A DNA stretch of 64,000 nt from VRUE01 sp963725085 (GTDB taxonomy: Bacteria > Actinomycetota > Thermoleophilia > Solirubrobacterales > 70-9): positions 868,001 to 932,000 of the forward strand of contig CAVRXM010000005.1 of assembly GCA_963725085.1 (NCBI GenBank), given 5' to 3'. Every line of letters starts with the position of its first letter. Positions within the stretch are counted from its first letter, which is position 1. The position numbers and the translations under genes were made by a program. The notes under the pieces were generated by a model, which was not told the origin of the DNA, made no database searches, and saw nothing but the letters and a program-made list of their open reading frames with translations. Below, one piece after another: positions 25,327 to 35,359 of this stretch.

Positions 25327-25602
25327 CTAGCCCTGCAGGCGCTCGGTCTCGCGCCGGATCTCGTCCTCGGTGATCGGCTTGCGACGGTAGACGTCCCAGG
25401 CATTCGCGGCGACGCCGATGCCCCAGCCGACGATCGGGAAGATCGGCCAGAAGACGCCGGCCCCGGTGACCGCCCAGATCACGATAAGCATCGCGTTGAC
25501 GGCGACGTAGATGAAGACGTGGGTGCTGAAATCTCGCTTCTTTTTCAGCTGCGTGATCGCCTGCTTGCGCAGTTCCTCATCGGTCCTGGGCGCCGCATCC
25601 AT
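25327..25602 (-). CDS. 2TM-domain protein
   Basis: 91 residues. A charged N-terminal helix (DEELRKQAITQLKKKRDF) leads into a membrane hairpin, FSTHVFIYVAVNAMLIVIWA and FWPIFPIVGWGIGVAANAWD, then a short charged tail. This is the 2TM domain found alone or attached to histidine kinases in many bacteria. The role of the stand-alone form is unknown. The start is divergent from the DUF1015 gene, sharing a 47-bp intergenic region. Confidence 0.75.
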   Translation of the reverse strand: MDAAPRTDEELRKQAITQLKKKRDFSTHVFIYVAVNAMLIVIWAVTGAGVFWPIFPIVGWGIGVAANAWDVYRRKPITEDEIRRETERLQG

Positions 25603-25649
25603 CGGCCCGTTCTATCAGTCCCGCGCACAACCGCTAGCTTTCCGGCCCG

Positions 25650-26939
25650 ATGGCCGACGTCCGACCGATCTTCGCGACCCACTACGACCTCGACGTCGTC
25701 GGGCGGCTCGACGACGTCGCCGCGCCGCCCTACGACGTGATCGACACCGAGCAGCGGGCGGCGCTGCTCGCCCGCTCGCCCTACAACGCGGTCGCGATCG
25801 ACCTGCCGAAACCCTACGGGGAGTCGGGCCCGACCGAGACCGGCGACGACCCCTACGAGAGGGCGGCCCGAACCATGGAAGCCTGGCGCGACGCCGGGGC
25901 GCTCGTCACCGACTCCGAACCGTCGATCTGGGCGATGACGCAGGACTACACCGGGCCCGACGGCGAGGCGCGCACCCGCCACGGGATCCTCGCCCGGGTC
26001 AGGGTCGAGGACTTCGAGGTAGGCCAGGTCCTCCCGCACGAGCGGACCCTGCCGGGGCCGAAGAAGGACCGCCTCGACCTCACCCGCGCCACCCGCCACA
26101 ACCTCTCGGCGATCTTCTCGCTCGCCACCTCCGACCCCTGGCCGCTGGTCGCCCCCGCGATCGACGGGCAGGAGCCCTGGGGAACGGCGAGCGACGAATC
26201 CGGCGCCGTCACGAAGGTCTGGAAAGTGGACGACCCCGAGGTCCACGCCGCCGTCCACGAGCTTCTCGACGACGCCCGGCTGCTGATCGCCGACGGCCAC
26301 CATCGTTATGAGACCGCGCTCGCCTACCGCGACGAGGTCGGCGGCGAGGGTGACCACAACTACACGCTGATGGCGCTGACCGGGCTCGACGACCCCGGGC
26401 TCACCGTCTTCCCGACCCACCGCCTCCTGTCGGGGCTCGCCGAGGACCCCGAGCGCCAGCAGGCCCTCGGCAACGGGCTGCGCGAGCTGTTCGACGTCAC
26501 CGAGGTGCCGACCGAGGAGCTCGACCCGCTGGGTGAGGAGGGCGTCGGCGTCTTCGGCCTCTACGACTCCCATCACGGCCGCGGCTTCCGCCTGCGGCTG
26601 AAGGACTCGGCGATCGCCGCCCTCGACGAGGAGCTCGCCGGAAAGCCCGAGGCATACCGCCGCCTCGACGCGGCGATCCTCGAGACCCTGGTCCTGCGCG
26701 GGATCGCCGGGATGAGCGAGGAGGACATCCTCGCCAAGCGCGGGATCGGCTACGCGAAGAGCGTCGAGGACTCCCTCGCGCTGATCGAGGACGGCACCTA
26801 CGACGTCGCCTTCATCCTCCGGCCGATCCCGGTCGACCAGGTCCGCGCGATCTGCGAAAGCGACGAGAACATGCCGCCGAAGTCGACCTACTTCTTCCCG
26901 AAGGTGATGAGCGGGCTCGTCTTCAACCCGGTCGGGTAG
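25650..26939 (+). CDS. DUF1015 (SerK-like) family protein
   Basis: 429 residues, near full family length. Conserved blocks are visible in order: AAPPYDVIDTEQRA, YNAVAIDLPKP, GFLARV-like GILARVRVEDFEVG, VLPHERTLPGPKKDRLDL, the central LLIADGHHRYETALAYRDEV, and FPTHRLLSG. Some members of the family act as free serine kinases; whether this one does is unknown. The C-terminus (GTYDVAFILRPIPVDQVRAI) and the MPPKSTYFFPK motif are intact. Confidence 0.88.
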   Translation: MADVRPIFATHYDLDVVGRLDDVAAPPYDVIDTEQRAALLARSPYNAVAIDLPKPYGESGPTETGDDPYERAARTMEAWRDAGALVTDSEPSIWAMTQDYTGPDGEARTRHGILARVRVEDFEVGQVLPHERTLPGPKKDRLDLTRATRHNLSAIFSLATSDPWPLVAPAIDGQEPWGTASDESGAVTKVWKVDDPEVHAAVHELLDDARLLIADGHHRYETALAYRDEVGGEGDHNYTLMALTGLDDPGLTVFPTHRLLSGLAEDPERQQALGNGLRELFDVTEVPTEELDPLGEEGVGVFGLYDSHHGRGFRLRLKDSAIAALDEELAGKPEAYRRLDAAILETLVLRGIAGMSEEDILAKRGIGYAKSVEDSLALIEDGTYDVAFILRPIPVDQVRAICESDENMPPKSTYFFPKVMSGLVFNPVG

Positions 26940-27926
26940 CTACCCGAGCGTCACCTTCACCTTGCTGCCGGGGGCGAGCTTCTTGCCCGCCTTCGGGCTC
27001 TGCTTGGTGATCTTCGAGTCGGGCGAATGATCGCCCTTGACCTTGCCGAGCTTGCATTCGGCCTTCTTCAGCTTCTTGCCGGCGGCCTTCTTCTTCTTCC
27101 CCTTCAGATTGGGGACGACGCAGGCGCCGGCCCTGAACGTGGCCGCGCTCGTCGCGGTCCCGGCGATGGTGGTGACGCTCACCGCGACGCTGGCACGGGC
27201 CGGAAGGGGCGGCGCGACCGCGGTGATCTGAGCTTCGGAGTCGACGGTGAAGCTCTTTGCAGGAGTGGTGCCGAAGGTGACCGCGCTGACCCCCGCGAAG
27301 TCGGAGCCGCTGATCTTGACCGAGGCTCCGCCCTTGAAGGACCCCTTGGCGGGACTGACCCCGGTCACCGTCGGACGTGGCTGCACGTCGGCGTTGAAGC
27401 CGATCTCGGCGTTCAGTTCTTCTGGTGGAAATGGCATCGGCCCTTCCGGGATGGCCGGGGACCAGCTGATGAGCGCGCCGCCATTTTCTTTGATGAACCC
27501 GATTTCCGCATTCGGGTCGATGTCGATGCCGACGGTCTGGCCCGCTTTGATCGGCAGTGCGGTCGGGAAGGTTTCGACGCCTTCGCCGGCCGGGGCGCCG
27601 GGAGCGCTGGTCGCCGTAGCCGTGTAGGCGTTACCGCCTTTCGGCGTCAGCACACGCAGGTTGAACTGGCGCCCTGGCGACCCCTGGAGGACGCGCCAGC
27701 GGACGACCGCCCCGTCGACCGGCGAAGTCGCCACGGCGCCGGCCTCTGGCAGGGTCGCCATCAGCCCGGTACAGGTGTGTTCGGAATCGCAGACCCTCGG
27801 TGCGAACGCGGCGGTCAGCGGACTGCCAACCGTCACCGGCGAGGCGATCGCGGCAGCGGCCGTCCCGAGCGCGACGACCGACATAGCGAGCATTGAGGTG
27901 AGGACGAGCCAGGGGCGACGAGACAT
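26940..27926 (-). CDS. secreted IPT/TIG and PASTA domain protein
   Basis: 328 residues with a signal peptide (LVLTSMLAMSVVALGTAAAA). Residues 30-190 form an unassigned beta-rich domain with one cysteine pair (RVCDSEHTCTG). An IPT/TIG domain reads TVTGVSPAKGSFKGGASVKI, then GTTPAKSFTVDSEAQITAV. The last 65 residues are a PASTA domain: CVVPNLKGKKKKAAGKKLKK, then DSKITKQSPKAGKKL. PASTA domains bind peptidoglycan or beta-lactam-like ligands, so the protein probably attaches to the cell wall. The longer upstream frame overlaps the adenosyltransferase on the other strand and was not used. Confidence 0.75.
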   Translation of the reverse strand: MSRRPWLVLTSMLAMSVVALGTAAAAIASPVTVGSPLTAAFAPRVCDSEHTCTGLMATLPEAGAVATSPVDGAVVRWRVLQGSPGRQFNLRVLTPKGGNAYTATATSAPGAPAGEGVETFPTALPIKAGQTVGIDIDPNAEIGFIKENGGALISWSPAIPEGPMPFPPEELNAEIGFNADVQPRPTVTGVSPAKGSFKGGASVKISGSDFAGVSAVTFGTTPAKSFTVDSEAQITAVAPPLPARASVAVSVTTIAGTATSAATFRAGACVVPNLKGKKKKAAGKKLKKAECKLGKVKGDHSPDSKITKQSPKAGKKLAPGSKVKVTLG

Positions 27927-27965
27927 CGCTCCGATCCTAACCCCCTGCGTAGGATGAGTCTCCCG

Positions 27966-28532
27966 ATGGTCAAGATCTACACCCGCAAGGGCGACGACGG
28001 CACGACCTCGCTCTGGTACGGCGGCCGCGTCCCCAAGCACCACGGCCGCACCGAGGCCTACGGAGCCCTCGACGAGGCCTGCTCCCAGCTCGGCGTCGCC
28101 CGCGCCCTCTGCGGGCCCGACCAGGCCGACCTCGCCGCCGACGTCCTCCGCCTCCAGGACGACCTCTTCGTCGCCGGCGCCGAGCTGGCGACCGCGCCCG
28201 AGGCGGCGGATCGCCTCGAAGACGGGATCAGCCGCACGACCGAGGCGATGGTCGCCGAGCTCGAGGAGCGGATCGACCACTACATGGGCCAGGTCGAGCT
28301 ACCGCCGCAGTTCGTGATCCCCGGCGGCAACCAGCTCTCGGCCCAGCTCGACGTCGCGCGGACGACGATCCGCCGCGCCGAGCGACGGCTGAGCGCCCTC
28401 AACGAGGCCGGCGAGCTGGCCGGGGAGACCGTCGTCCACTTCGTCAACCGCGCCTCCGATTACGCCTACGCCCTCGCCCGCTTCGCCGACGTCCCCGAGC
28501 CGGCGCTGTTCGAGGGCCGGCGCCGGTCCTAG
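27966..28532 (+). CDS. PduO-type cob(I)alamin adenosyltransferase
   Basis: 188 residues. It starts MVKIYTRKGDDGTTSLWYGG, the N-terminal ATP-binding motif of the family. RTEAYGALDEACSQLG supplies the subunit-interface helix, FVIPGGNQLSAQLDVARTTI and RRAERR supply the trimer active site, and FVNRASDYAYALAR follows. It transfers the adenosyl group of ATP to cob(I)alamin to make coenzyme B12. No mutase or corrinoid gene is nearby. A start four codons upstream is also possible. The OsmC and SDR genes follow closely on the same strand. Confidence 0.92.
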   Translation: MVKIYTRKGDDGTTSLWYGGRVPKHHGRTEAYGALDEACSQLGVARALCGPDQADLAADVLRLQDDLFVAGAELATAPEAADRLEDGISRTTEAMVAELEERIDHYMGQVELPPQFVIPGGNQLSAQLDVARTTIRRAERRLSALNEAGELAGETVVHFVNRASDYAYALARFADVPEPALFEGRRRS

Positions 28533-28536
28533 CCGC

Positions 28537-28938
28537 ATGAGGGTCGTCGCCCGGCGCCGCCAGGGCTTTGCCCACGATGTCGAGATCGAAGGCGGCAAGC
28601 ACCGGCTCCTGATCGACGAGCCGGTCGAGGCCGGCGGCGAGGACGCCGGCCCCGCCCCCACCCGCCTGGTCGCCGCCGGGCTCGCCGGCTGCGTCGCGAT
28701 CACGATGGAGATGTATGCCGAGCGCAAGGGCTGGGAGCTCGGCCAGGTCGAGGTGACCGTCGACGTCGAGTACGACCGCTTCACTCCGCGCTCGTTCTCG
28801 GTCACGATCCACATTCCGGCCGAGCTCGACGAGGAGCGGCGCGAGGCGCTGCTGAAGGTGGCCCGCAAGTGCCCGGTCCACCGCGTGCTCGCCCAGGGAA
28901 CCGACGTCGCCGTCTCCTATCGGATCGAGGAGGCCTGA
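28537..28938 (+). CDS. OsmC/YhfA-family peroxiredoxin-like protein
   Basis: 133 residues starting MRVVARRRQGFAHDVEIEGG. The two redox cysteines of the family are in LVAAGLAGCVAITMEMYAER and KVARKCPVHRVLAQG, with a preceding Glu/Arg environment as in OsmC-type thiol peroxidases. It probably reduces organic hydroperoxides or acts on small electrophiles in the cytoplasm. Only 4 nt separate it from the adenosyltransferase stop, and its TGA overlaps the next ATG by one base. Confidence 0.85.
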   Translation: MRVVARRRQGFAHDVEIEGGKHRLLIDEPVEAGGEDAGPAPTRLVAAGLAGCVAITMEMYAERKGWELGQVEVTVDVEYDRFTPRSFSVTIHIPAELDEERREALLKVARKCPVHRVLAQGTDVAVSYRIEEA

Positions 28939-29759
28939 TGGACCTCGGCCTCGCCGGCAGGGCCTGCGTCGTCACCGGCGCCTCTCGCGGCATCGGCCGC
29001 GAGACGGCGCGCCAGCTCTGCGCCGAGGGGGCCGCGGTCCTGCTCGTCGCGCGCAGCGCCGACGCGCTGAGCGAGGCCGCGAACGCCGCGAGCGAGGCGG
29101 GAGCCGGTGCCGGCGGCCGAGCCGAGGCGCTCGCGCTCGACGTCACCGGCGAAGACGCCGGCGAGCGGATGCTCGCGGCCGCGATCGAGCGCTTCGGTGG
29201 GCTCGACGTCCTCGTCAACAACGCCGGCGCCGCCCGCTGGCGCGACCTCGACGACGTCCCCGACGAGGACTGGCGGGCCCAGTACGAGCTGAACGTGATG
29301 GCGCCGCTGCGGGCGATGCGGGCCGCGGCGCCGCAGATGGCGGGACGAGGCTGGGGCCGGATCGTCAACGTCTGCTCGACCGCCGGCAAGCGCCCCTCCG
29401 CAGCGATGCCCGAGTACTCGGTCGCGAAGGCGGCCGAGCTCTCGCTCTCGCGCCTGTTCGCCGACCGCTACGCGCGCAGCGGAGTCCTCGTCAACGCGAT
29501 CTGCCCCGGGCCGGTCGAAGCCGAGCTGTGGATGGAGCCCGGCGGGCTGCTCGACCAGTCGCGTGAGCTCTCCGGCGTTCCGGCGAAAAGCAGCCGCGAG
29601 GAGGCGCTCGAGGCCGCCGGGTCGAAACGGCCGATCGGCCGCCTTGCCGAGGTCGGCGAGATCGCCTCGGCGATCGTCTTCCTCTGCTCCGAGCGCGCGT
29701 CCTATGTGAGCGGCGCCGCATGGTCGGTCGACGGCGGCACCGTCCAGGTGATCATCTGA
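28938..29759 (+). CDS. short-chain dehydrogenase/reductase
   Basis: 273 residues. The classical SDR layout is complete: cofactor loop VTGASRGIGRETARQL, LDVLVNNAGAARW, RIVNVCSTAGKRPSA, the catalytic Tyr and Lys in PEYSVAKAAELS, and the C-terminal SYVSGAAWSVDGG. The enzyme reduces or oxidises an alcohol/carbonyl with NAD(P)H; it resembles 3-oxoacyl-ACP reductase types, but the substrate is open. It is the third gene of an overlapping trio with the adenosyltransferase and OsmC protein. Confidence 0.88.
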   Translation: MDLGLAGRACVVTGASRGIGRETARQLCAEGAAVLLVARSADALSEAANAASEAGAGAGGRAEALALDVTGEDAGERMLAAAIERFGGLDVLVNNAGAARWRDLDDVPDEDWRAQYELNVMAPLRAMRAAAPQMAGRGWGRIVNVCSTAGKRPSAAMPEYSVAKAAELSLSRLFADRYARSGVLVNAICPGPVEAELWMEPGGLLDQSRELSGVPAKSSREEALEAAGSKRPIGRLAEVGEIASAIVFLCSERASYVSGAAWSVDGGTVQVII

Positions 29760-29786
29760 AGGGCGGCCTGGCACCTTTACGTCGAT

Positions 29787-30357
29787 ATGACGGATAAGGC
29801 GCCAGCCCCCCTCGCCGAGCTGCTGCTCTCGCCCGAGGAGGCGCGGAGCGATCGAGGTTCGCGGCGACACCGACGCCGCCGTCCTCCTCCCCCTCTACGG
29901 GTGGCCGGAGAAGCCGGGGCTGATCTTCACCGAGCGCCGCGCCGACCTCCGCCGCCATGCCGGCGAGATCTCCTTCCCCGGCGGCCGCAGGGACCCGGCG
30001 GACGCCGACCTGGCCGCGACCGCGCTGCGCGAGGCCGAGGAGGAGATCGCGCTCGCCCGCGGCGCCGTCGAGCTGAGCGGCGCCCTGCCGCCGACCGGGA
30101 CCTTCGTCACCGGCTACAGGATCCATCCGTTCGTCGGCCGCATCCCCGACCCCGCCGAGCTCGACCTCGAGCCGAACCCGGCCGAGGTCGAGACCCTGCT
30201 CACCTTCTCGCTCGAGGTCCTCGAGAGGGGCTACGCGATGCGAAGGCTGATCCGGCGCGGAGTCCCGATCCACACCCCGACCTACGAGGTCGAGGGCCAC
30301 CTGATCTGGGGTGCGACGGCGAGGATCCTCGCCGAGCTCCTCGACCGCCTCGGCTAG
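29787..30357 (+). CDS. NUDIX hydrolase (CoA pyrophosphatase-like), frameshifted
   Basis: The start frame encodes MTDKAPAPLAELLLSPEEAR and then becomes Arg-rich nonsense. From about 29846 the next frame reads IEVRGDTDAAVLLPLYGWPE, LIFTERRADLRRHAGEISFP and the Nudix helix region GGRRDPADADLAATALREAE, EEIAL, ending WGATARILAELLDRLG. This matches the YeaB/NudL CoA diphosphatase type. The two frames differ by one base near 29846. The acidic residues of the Nudix box are retained. Its stop shares CTAG with the peroxiredoxin gene. Confidence 0.75.
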
Positions 30358-31025
30358 ACCTTCTCCTTCTCCGGCTGCGGGACGATCCGGATGTAGGGCC
30401 GCGGCTCCTCCCAGCCATCGGGGTAGATCTCCTTCGCTTCGTCGTTGGAGACCGAGCCGGCGATGATCACGTCGTCGCCGTTCTTCCAGTTGGCCGGCGT
30501 CGAGACTTTGTGATGTTCGGTCAGCTGCAGCGAGTCGATCACCCGCAGGACCTCGTCGAAGTTCCTGCCGGTCGTCATCGGATAGACGAGGATCAGTTTG
30601 ATTTTCTTGTCGGGGCCGATGACGAAGACGTTGCGGACCGTCTGGTTGTCGGCCGGAGTGCGGTCGCCGGGATCCCCGGAGACCTCCGCCGGCAGCATGT
30701 CGTAGAGCTTCGAGACGTGGAAGTCGGCGTCGCTGATGATCGGGTACTCCGGCCTCGAGCCCTGGGTCGCCTCGATGTCGTCGACCCAGTCCTCGTGGTT
30801 TTCGAGCGGGTCGACCGAGAGGCCGATGATCTTCACGTTCCGCTTCTCGAACTCGGGCTCGATGCTGGCCATGTACCCGAGCTCGGTCGTGCAGACCGGG
30901 GTGAAGTCTTTGGGATGGGAGAAGAGGATCGCCCAGGAGTCGCCGATCCAGTCGTGGAACTTGATCGGGCCCTCGGTCGTTTCAGCCTCGAAGTCCGGTG
31001 CTACGTCGCCAAGTTTGAGACCCAT
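30354..31025 (-). CDS. 1-Cys peroxiredoxin (Prx6-like)
   Basis: 223 residues starting at MGLKLGDVAPDFEAETTEGP after a clear AAGGAG site. The peroxidatic Cys45 sits in SHPKDFTPVCTTELGYMAS. The later segment LYDMLPAEVSG, TVRNVFVIGPDKKIKLILVY and the long C-terminal arm ending PQPEKEKV mark the Prx6/1-Cys group, which lacks a nearby resolving Cys. It reduces hydrogen peroxide and alkyl peroxides. The same frame is open upstream into an NAD-binding gene, but the strong ribosome-binding site and low-GC leader support this start. Confidence 0.92.
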   Translation of the reverse strand: MGLKLGDVAPDFEAETTEGPIKFHDWIGDSWAILFSHPKDFTPVCTTELGYMASIEPEFEKRNVKIIGLSVDPLENHEDWVDDIEATQGSRPEYPIISDADFHVSKLYDMLPAEVSGDPGDRTPADNQTVRNVFVIGPDKKIKLILVYPMTTGRNFDEVLRVIDSLQLTEHHKVSTPANWKNGDDVIIAGSVSNDEAKEIYPDGWEEPRPYIRIVPQPEKEKV

Positions 31026-31613
31026 ATTTGTCGCTCCTTCCGGTGCGGATGCGCTTGGATGCCATTCACCTAAATTCCTATCCGAGTTTAGACCTTTGAC
31101 CTCGCCGGCGTGGGCGGTCAGGCGACGAGGCGGCCGACCGGCGAACTTCATCTCGGCTGCCCAGGCCTCGGGATCGGCGGGGTCGGCCGCGACGACCTCG
31201 ACCGGGATCCGCCAGGTCGCGGCGGCGCTCTCGACCGCGCGTCGCCCCGCCGCCAGGGCGCCGGGCTCGACCGCGCCGGCCGCCTCGTAGAGGAAGCCGC
31301 GAACCGGGGTGTCGACCAGTCGTTCGAGCAGGCGCTCGAGCCTGTCGCCGTGGATCGCCTTCACACCCTCCGCCCCCCCATCGGCGGTCGCCGATCCGAG
31401 CAGCCAGAGGACCACGGCGACGTCGCCGACCAGATCGAGGACGGTTCCCGGCCAGAGCGGGTCGGCGAGCGCCGGCTCGATGCCGGCTGCGGCGATCGCC
31501 GCCAGCCCCTCGTCGCGGCGGCTGGTCCCGCGGACCGCCCAGCCGTCGGCGAGCAGGCGCTCGCCGAGCATCCGCCCCCGACAGCCGCAGCCGACGATCA
31601 GCGCCCGCGCCAC
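31026..31613 (-). CDS. NAD(P)-binding epimerase-like protein, stop codon missing
   Basis: It starts at a GTG 4 nt after the previous gene's stop, with a Rossmann loop ALIVGCGCRGRMLGERLLAD, then WAVRGTSRRDEGLAA and DVAVVLWLLGSATADG, FLYEAAGAVEP near the position of the catalytic Tyr, and a helical end. It resembles short NAD-dependent epimerase or YeeZ-type proteins. No stop occurs before the in-frame peroxiredoxin ATG, so as read it would give a 419-residue fusion. A lost stop or indel between 31030 and 31110 is more likely. Confidence 0.6.
31070..31091. promoter_or_regulatory. imperfect palindrome in the peroxiredoxin leader
   Basis: A low-GC 22-bp imperfect dyad has outer arms CTAAA and TTTAG and matching inner positions (TC..AT..GA). 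It begins 45 bp upstream of the peroxiredoxin ATG. It may be an operator for a peroxide- or iron-responsive regulator. The family cannot be named from the sequence. Confidence 0.35.
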
Positions 31614-31617
31614 GCGC

Positions 31618-31911
31618 TCAGTCGGGCTGGAACGGGTCGCCGCGACGCAGGCGCTCGAGCTCTTCCTCCTCGACCTCGGCGCGGAGCCGGTGCTCGTCGA
31701 GCTCGGGGGCGCCGCGGCGGCGGCGCATCTCGTTCTGGGCCTCGACCATCTGGCGGACGTCGTCGATCTCGTTCTGGGCCTCGACCTCGGGCGACCGGGT
31801 CGGCCTCCAGTCGACCAGGTCGACGTCGCGGCGCTGGCTGACATGGGCGACGAAGACCAGGATGAAGACCAGCACCAGCAGCAGGGCGATCGTGCCGAGG
31901 ACGAAACCCAT
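31618..31911 (-). CDS. small single-span membrane protein with acidic coiled-coil tail
   Basis: 97 residues. MGFVLGTIALLLVLVFILVF is one membrane span. The rest is a charged, predicted helical tail (VEAQNEIDDVRQMVEAQNEM, DEHRLRAEVEEEELERLRRG). An upstream ATG at 31953 adds 14 polar residues in front; I preferred the internal one. It precedes the NAD-binding gene by 4 nt and is divergent from the thiolase gene. Function unknown. Confidence 0.55.
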   Translation of the reverse strand: MGFVLGTIALLLVLVFILVFVAHVSQRRDVDLVDWRPTRSPEVEAQNEIDDVRQMVEAQNEMRRRRGAPELDEHRLRAEVEEEELERLRRGDPFQPD

Positions 31912-31940
31912 AGGTGGGTTCCAGGATACGGTTCCGCCGG

Positions 31941-33330
<1,390 letters not shown>

Positions 33331-33344
<14 letters not shown>

Positions 33345-34116
33345 GCTGGCAAGCGTCGACGGGAGGATCGCGCCGACAGCGGAGGCGACGGTTCCGCTCC
33401 GCGACGACGGTCTCTACCGCGGCGACGGCGCCTTCGAGGTGATCCGGCTCTACCACGGCCGACCGTTCGCTCTCGGCGACCATCTCGACCGGCTCGGGCG
33501 GTCGGCGGCGGCGATCGAGCTCAAGTTCGACCGCGCCGCGCTCGAGCGCGAGATCGAGGCGCTGCTGGCCGAGGCGGGCGAGGTCGACGGCCAGCTGCGG
33601 CTGATCGTCACCCGCGGCGGGCGGCGGATCGCCGCGACCGAGACCATCCCGGAACATGCGGACACGGTCCGGATCGCGACCGTCACCTACAGCCCGAGCG
33701 TCATCCTCAACGGCGTCAAGTCGCTCTCCTATGCCGCCAACATGCAGGCGACCCGGCTGGCCCAGGCGCAGGGCGCGGACGAGGCGGTCCTCGTCCAGCC
33801 CGACGGCACCGTGCTGGAGCCGCCGACGTCATCGATCTTCTGGGTCTCGCCGCAGGGCGGCCTGCGGACGCCCGCCCTCGACAACGGCGTCCTCGAATCG
33901 ATCACCCGCGACCGCCTGGTCAAGGCGCTGAAGGTCGAGGAGGGCGCCTGGCCGGTGGCCGACCTCCGCGCCGCCCACGAGGCGTTCCTCGCCTCGACGA
34001 CGCGGGAGATCCAGGCGGTGTCGGCAATCGACGGCTCCGAGCTGCCGGCGGCCCCGGGGCCGCGCACCCGCGAGGCCGAAGAAGCATTCCAGGAGACTCT
34101 CGGCAGGGAGCTCTGA
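33331..34116 (+). CDS. class IV aminotransferase (branched-chain or ADC-lyase type)
   Basis: 261 residues. The PLP fold type IV signature is complete: VPLRDDGLYRGDGAFEVIRL, the cofactor Lys130 in LNGVKSLSYAANMQA, ADEAVLVQPDGTVLEPPTSS and IFWV, then LESITRDRL. It could be a branched-chain aminotransferase or 4-amino-4-deoxychorismate lyase. Its place between a thiolase and an acyl-CoA dehydrogenase favours branched-chain amino-acid breakdown, where transamination feeds acyl-CoA oxidation. That is inference from context. Confidence 0.82.
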
Positions 34117-34151
34117 CCGATCCCCCACGATGACGAAAGAGCAGAGGTGAG

Positions 34152-35321
34152 ATGGACTTCCAGCTGAGCGACGAGCAGCGACTGATCTCCGAAGCGGCGC
34201 GCGAATTCGCCGACCGCGAGATCGCCCCGCGTGTCCGCGAGAACGACCGCGCCGCCCGCTTCGACCGCGAGCTGGCGAGCAAGCTCGGCGAGGTCGGCTA
34301 CCTCGGCGCCCCGGTCGCCGAGAAATACGGCGGCCGCGGCCTCGACTACATCGGCTACGGCCTGATCGTCGAGCAGGTCGGCCGCGCCGACTCCTCGGCC
34401 CGCACCGTCGTCTCGGTCCAGACCTCGCTGGTCGCGGGCTCGATCGAGCGCTGGGGCAGCGAGGAGCAGAAGCAGCGCTGGCTGCCGCGGCTGTGCTCGG
34501 GCGAGGCGCTCGGCTGCTTCGGCCTGACCGAGCCCGACACCGGCTCCGACGCCGCCAACCTGCGGACCCGGGCGACGAAGACCGACTCCGGTTGGTCGAT
34601 CAGCGGCCAGAAGATGTGGATCTCGCTCGGCAACTTCGCCGAGGTGGCGCTGATCTTCGCCCAGACCGACCCGGCGAAGAAGCACCGCGGCCTCGCCTGC
34701 TTCCTGGTCCCGACCGAGAGCGAGGGCTTCACGAGCCAGGAGATCCACGGCAAGCTCGGGCTGCGCTCCTCTGACACCGCCGAGCTCGCGCTCGACGGCG
34801 TCGAGGTCCCCGACGACGCGATGCTCGGCGAGATCGGCGACGGCTTCAAGGTCGCGATGAGCGCCCTCGACAACGGCCGCTACAGCGTCGCCGCCGGCTG
34901 CGTCGGGATCTGCGACGGCTGCGTCGAGGCCTCGGTCACCTACGCGAAGGAGCGCAAGCAGTTCGGGGTGCCGCTGGCCCGGTTCCAGCTCGTCCAGGAG
35001 ATGATCGCCGACATGATCCTCAAGCGCGACGCCTCGCGGATGCTGGTCCTCCGCGCCGGCGCGCTGAAGGACGAAGGCAAGCCGAACACGGTCGAGACCT
35101 CGGTGGCGAAGCTGCACGCGACCGAGTCGGCGGTCGAGTGCGCGAACCTCGCGATCCAGGTCCACGGCGGCTCCGGCTATGTCGACGACTACCCGGTCGA
35201 GCGCTACCTGCGCGACGCCAGGGTGACGACGCTCTACGAGGGGACGTCGCAGATCCAGAAGCTGATCATCGGCCGCGCCGCGACCGGGATCAACGCGATG
35301 ACTCCGATGAGCGCGGACTGA
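34152..35321 (+). CDS. acyl-CoA dehydrogenase
   Basis: 389 residues, normal length. It has the FAD-binding and substrate segments CFGLTEPDTGSDAANLRTRA and GWSISGQKMWISLG, the middle-domain KLGLRSSDTAELALDGVEVP and the C-terminal QVHGGSGYVDDYPVERYLRD, then VTTLYEGTSQIQKLIIGR with the catalytic glutamate in YEGTSQ. It oxidises acyl-CoA to enoyl-CoA and passes electrons to ETF. The chain length is not determinable; the shape fits short/branched-chain members. It is 15 nt upstream of the hydratase gene. Confidence 0.93.
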   Translation: MDFQLSDEQRLISEAAREFADREIAPRVRENDRAARFDRELASKLGEVGYLGAPVAEKYGGRGLDYIGYGLIVEQVGRADSSARTVVSVQTSLVAGSIERWGSEEQKQRWLPRLCSGEALGCFGLTEPDTGSDAANLRTRATKTDSGWSISGQKMWISLGNFAEVALIFAQTDPAKKHRGLACFLVPTESEGFTSQEIHGKLGLRSSDTAELALDGVEVPDDAMLGEIGDGFKVAMSALDNGRYSVAAGCVGICDGCVEASVTYAKERKQFGVPLARFQLVQEMIADMILKRDASRMLVLRAGALKDEGKPNTVETSVAKLHATESAVECANLAIQVHGGSGYVDDYPVERYLRDARVTTLYEGTSQIQKLIIGRAATGINAMTPMSAD

Positions 35322-35325
35322 GTGA

Positions 35326-35359
35326 GCTCACTTGAATGACTGAATTCATTCAGGTGAGC
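35326..35359. promoter_or_regulatory. FadR-like palindrome over the hydratase start codon
   Basis: 13-bp arms (GCTCACTTGAATG and CATTCAGGTGAGC, one mismatch) flank 8 bp. The core has perfect TGAATGA and TCATTCA arms with 6 bp between, close to the Bacillus TetR-type FadR site, whose arms are the same with 4 bp between. The hydratase ATG at 35336 lies inside the left arm. It could be an operator or an RNA hairpin hiding the start. Confidence 0.55.

Noticed and set aside
25315..25328. 14-bp perfect palindrome AGCGGCCGGCCGCT
   Set aside because: It covers the stop codon of the 2TM gene, has no loop or T tract, and such GC palindromes are expected by chance at this base composition.
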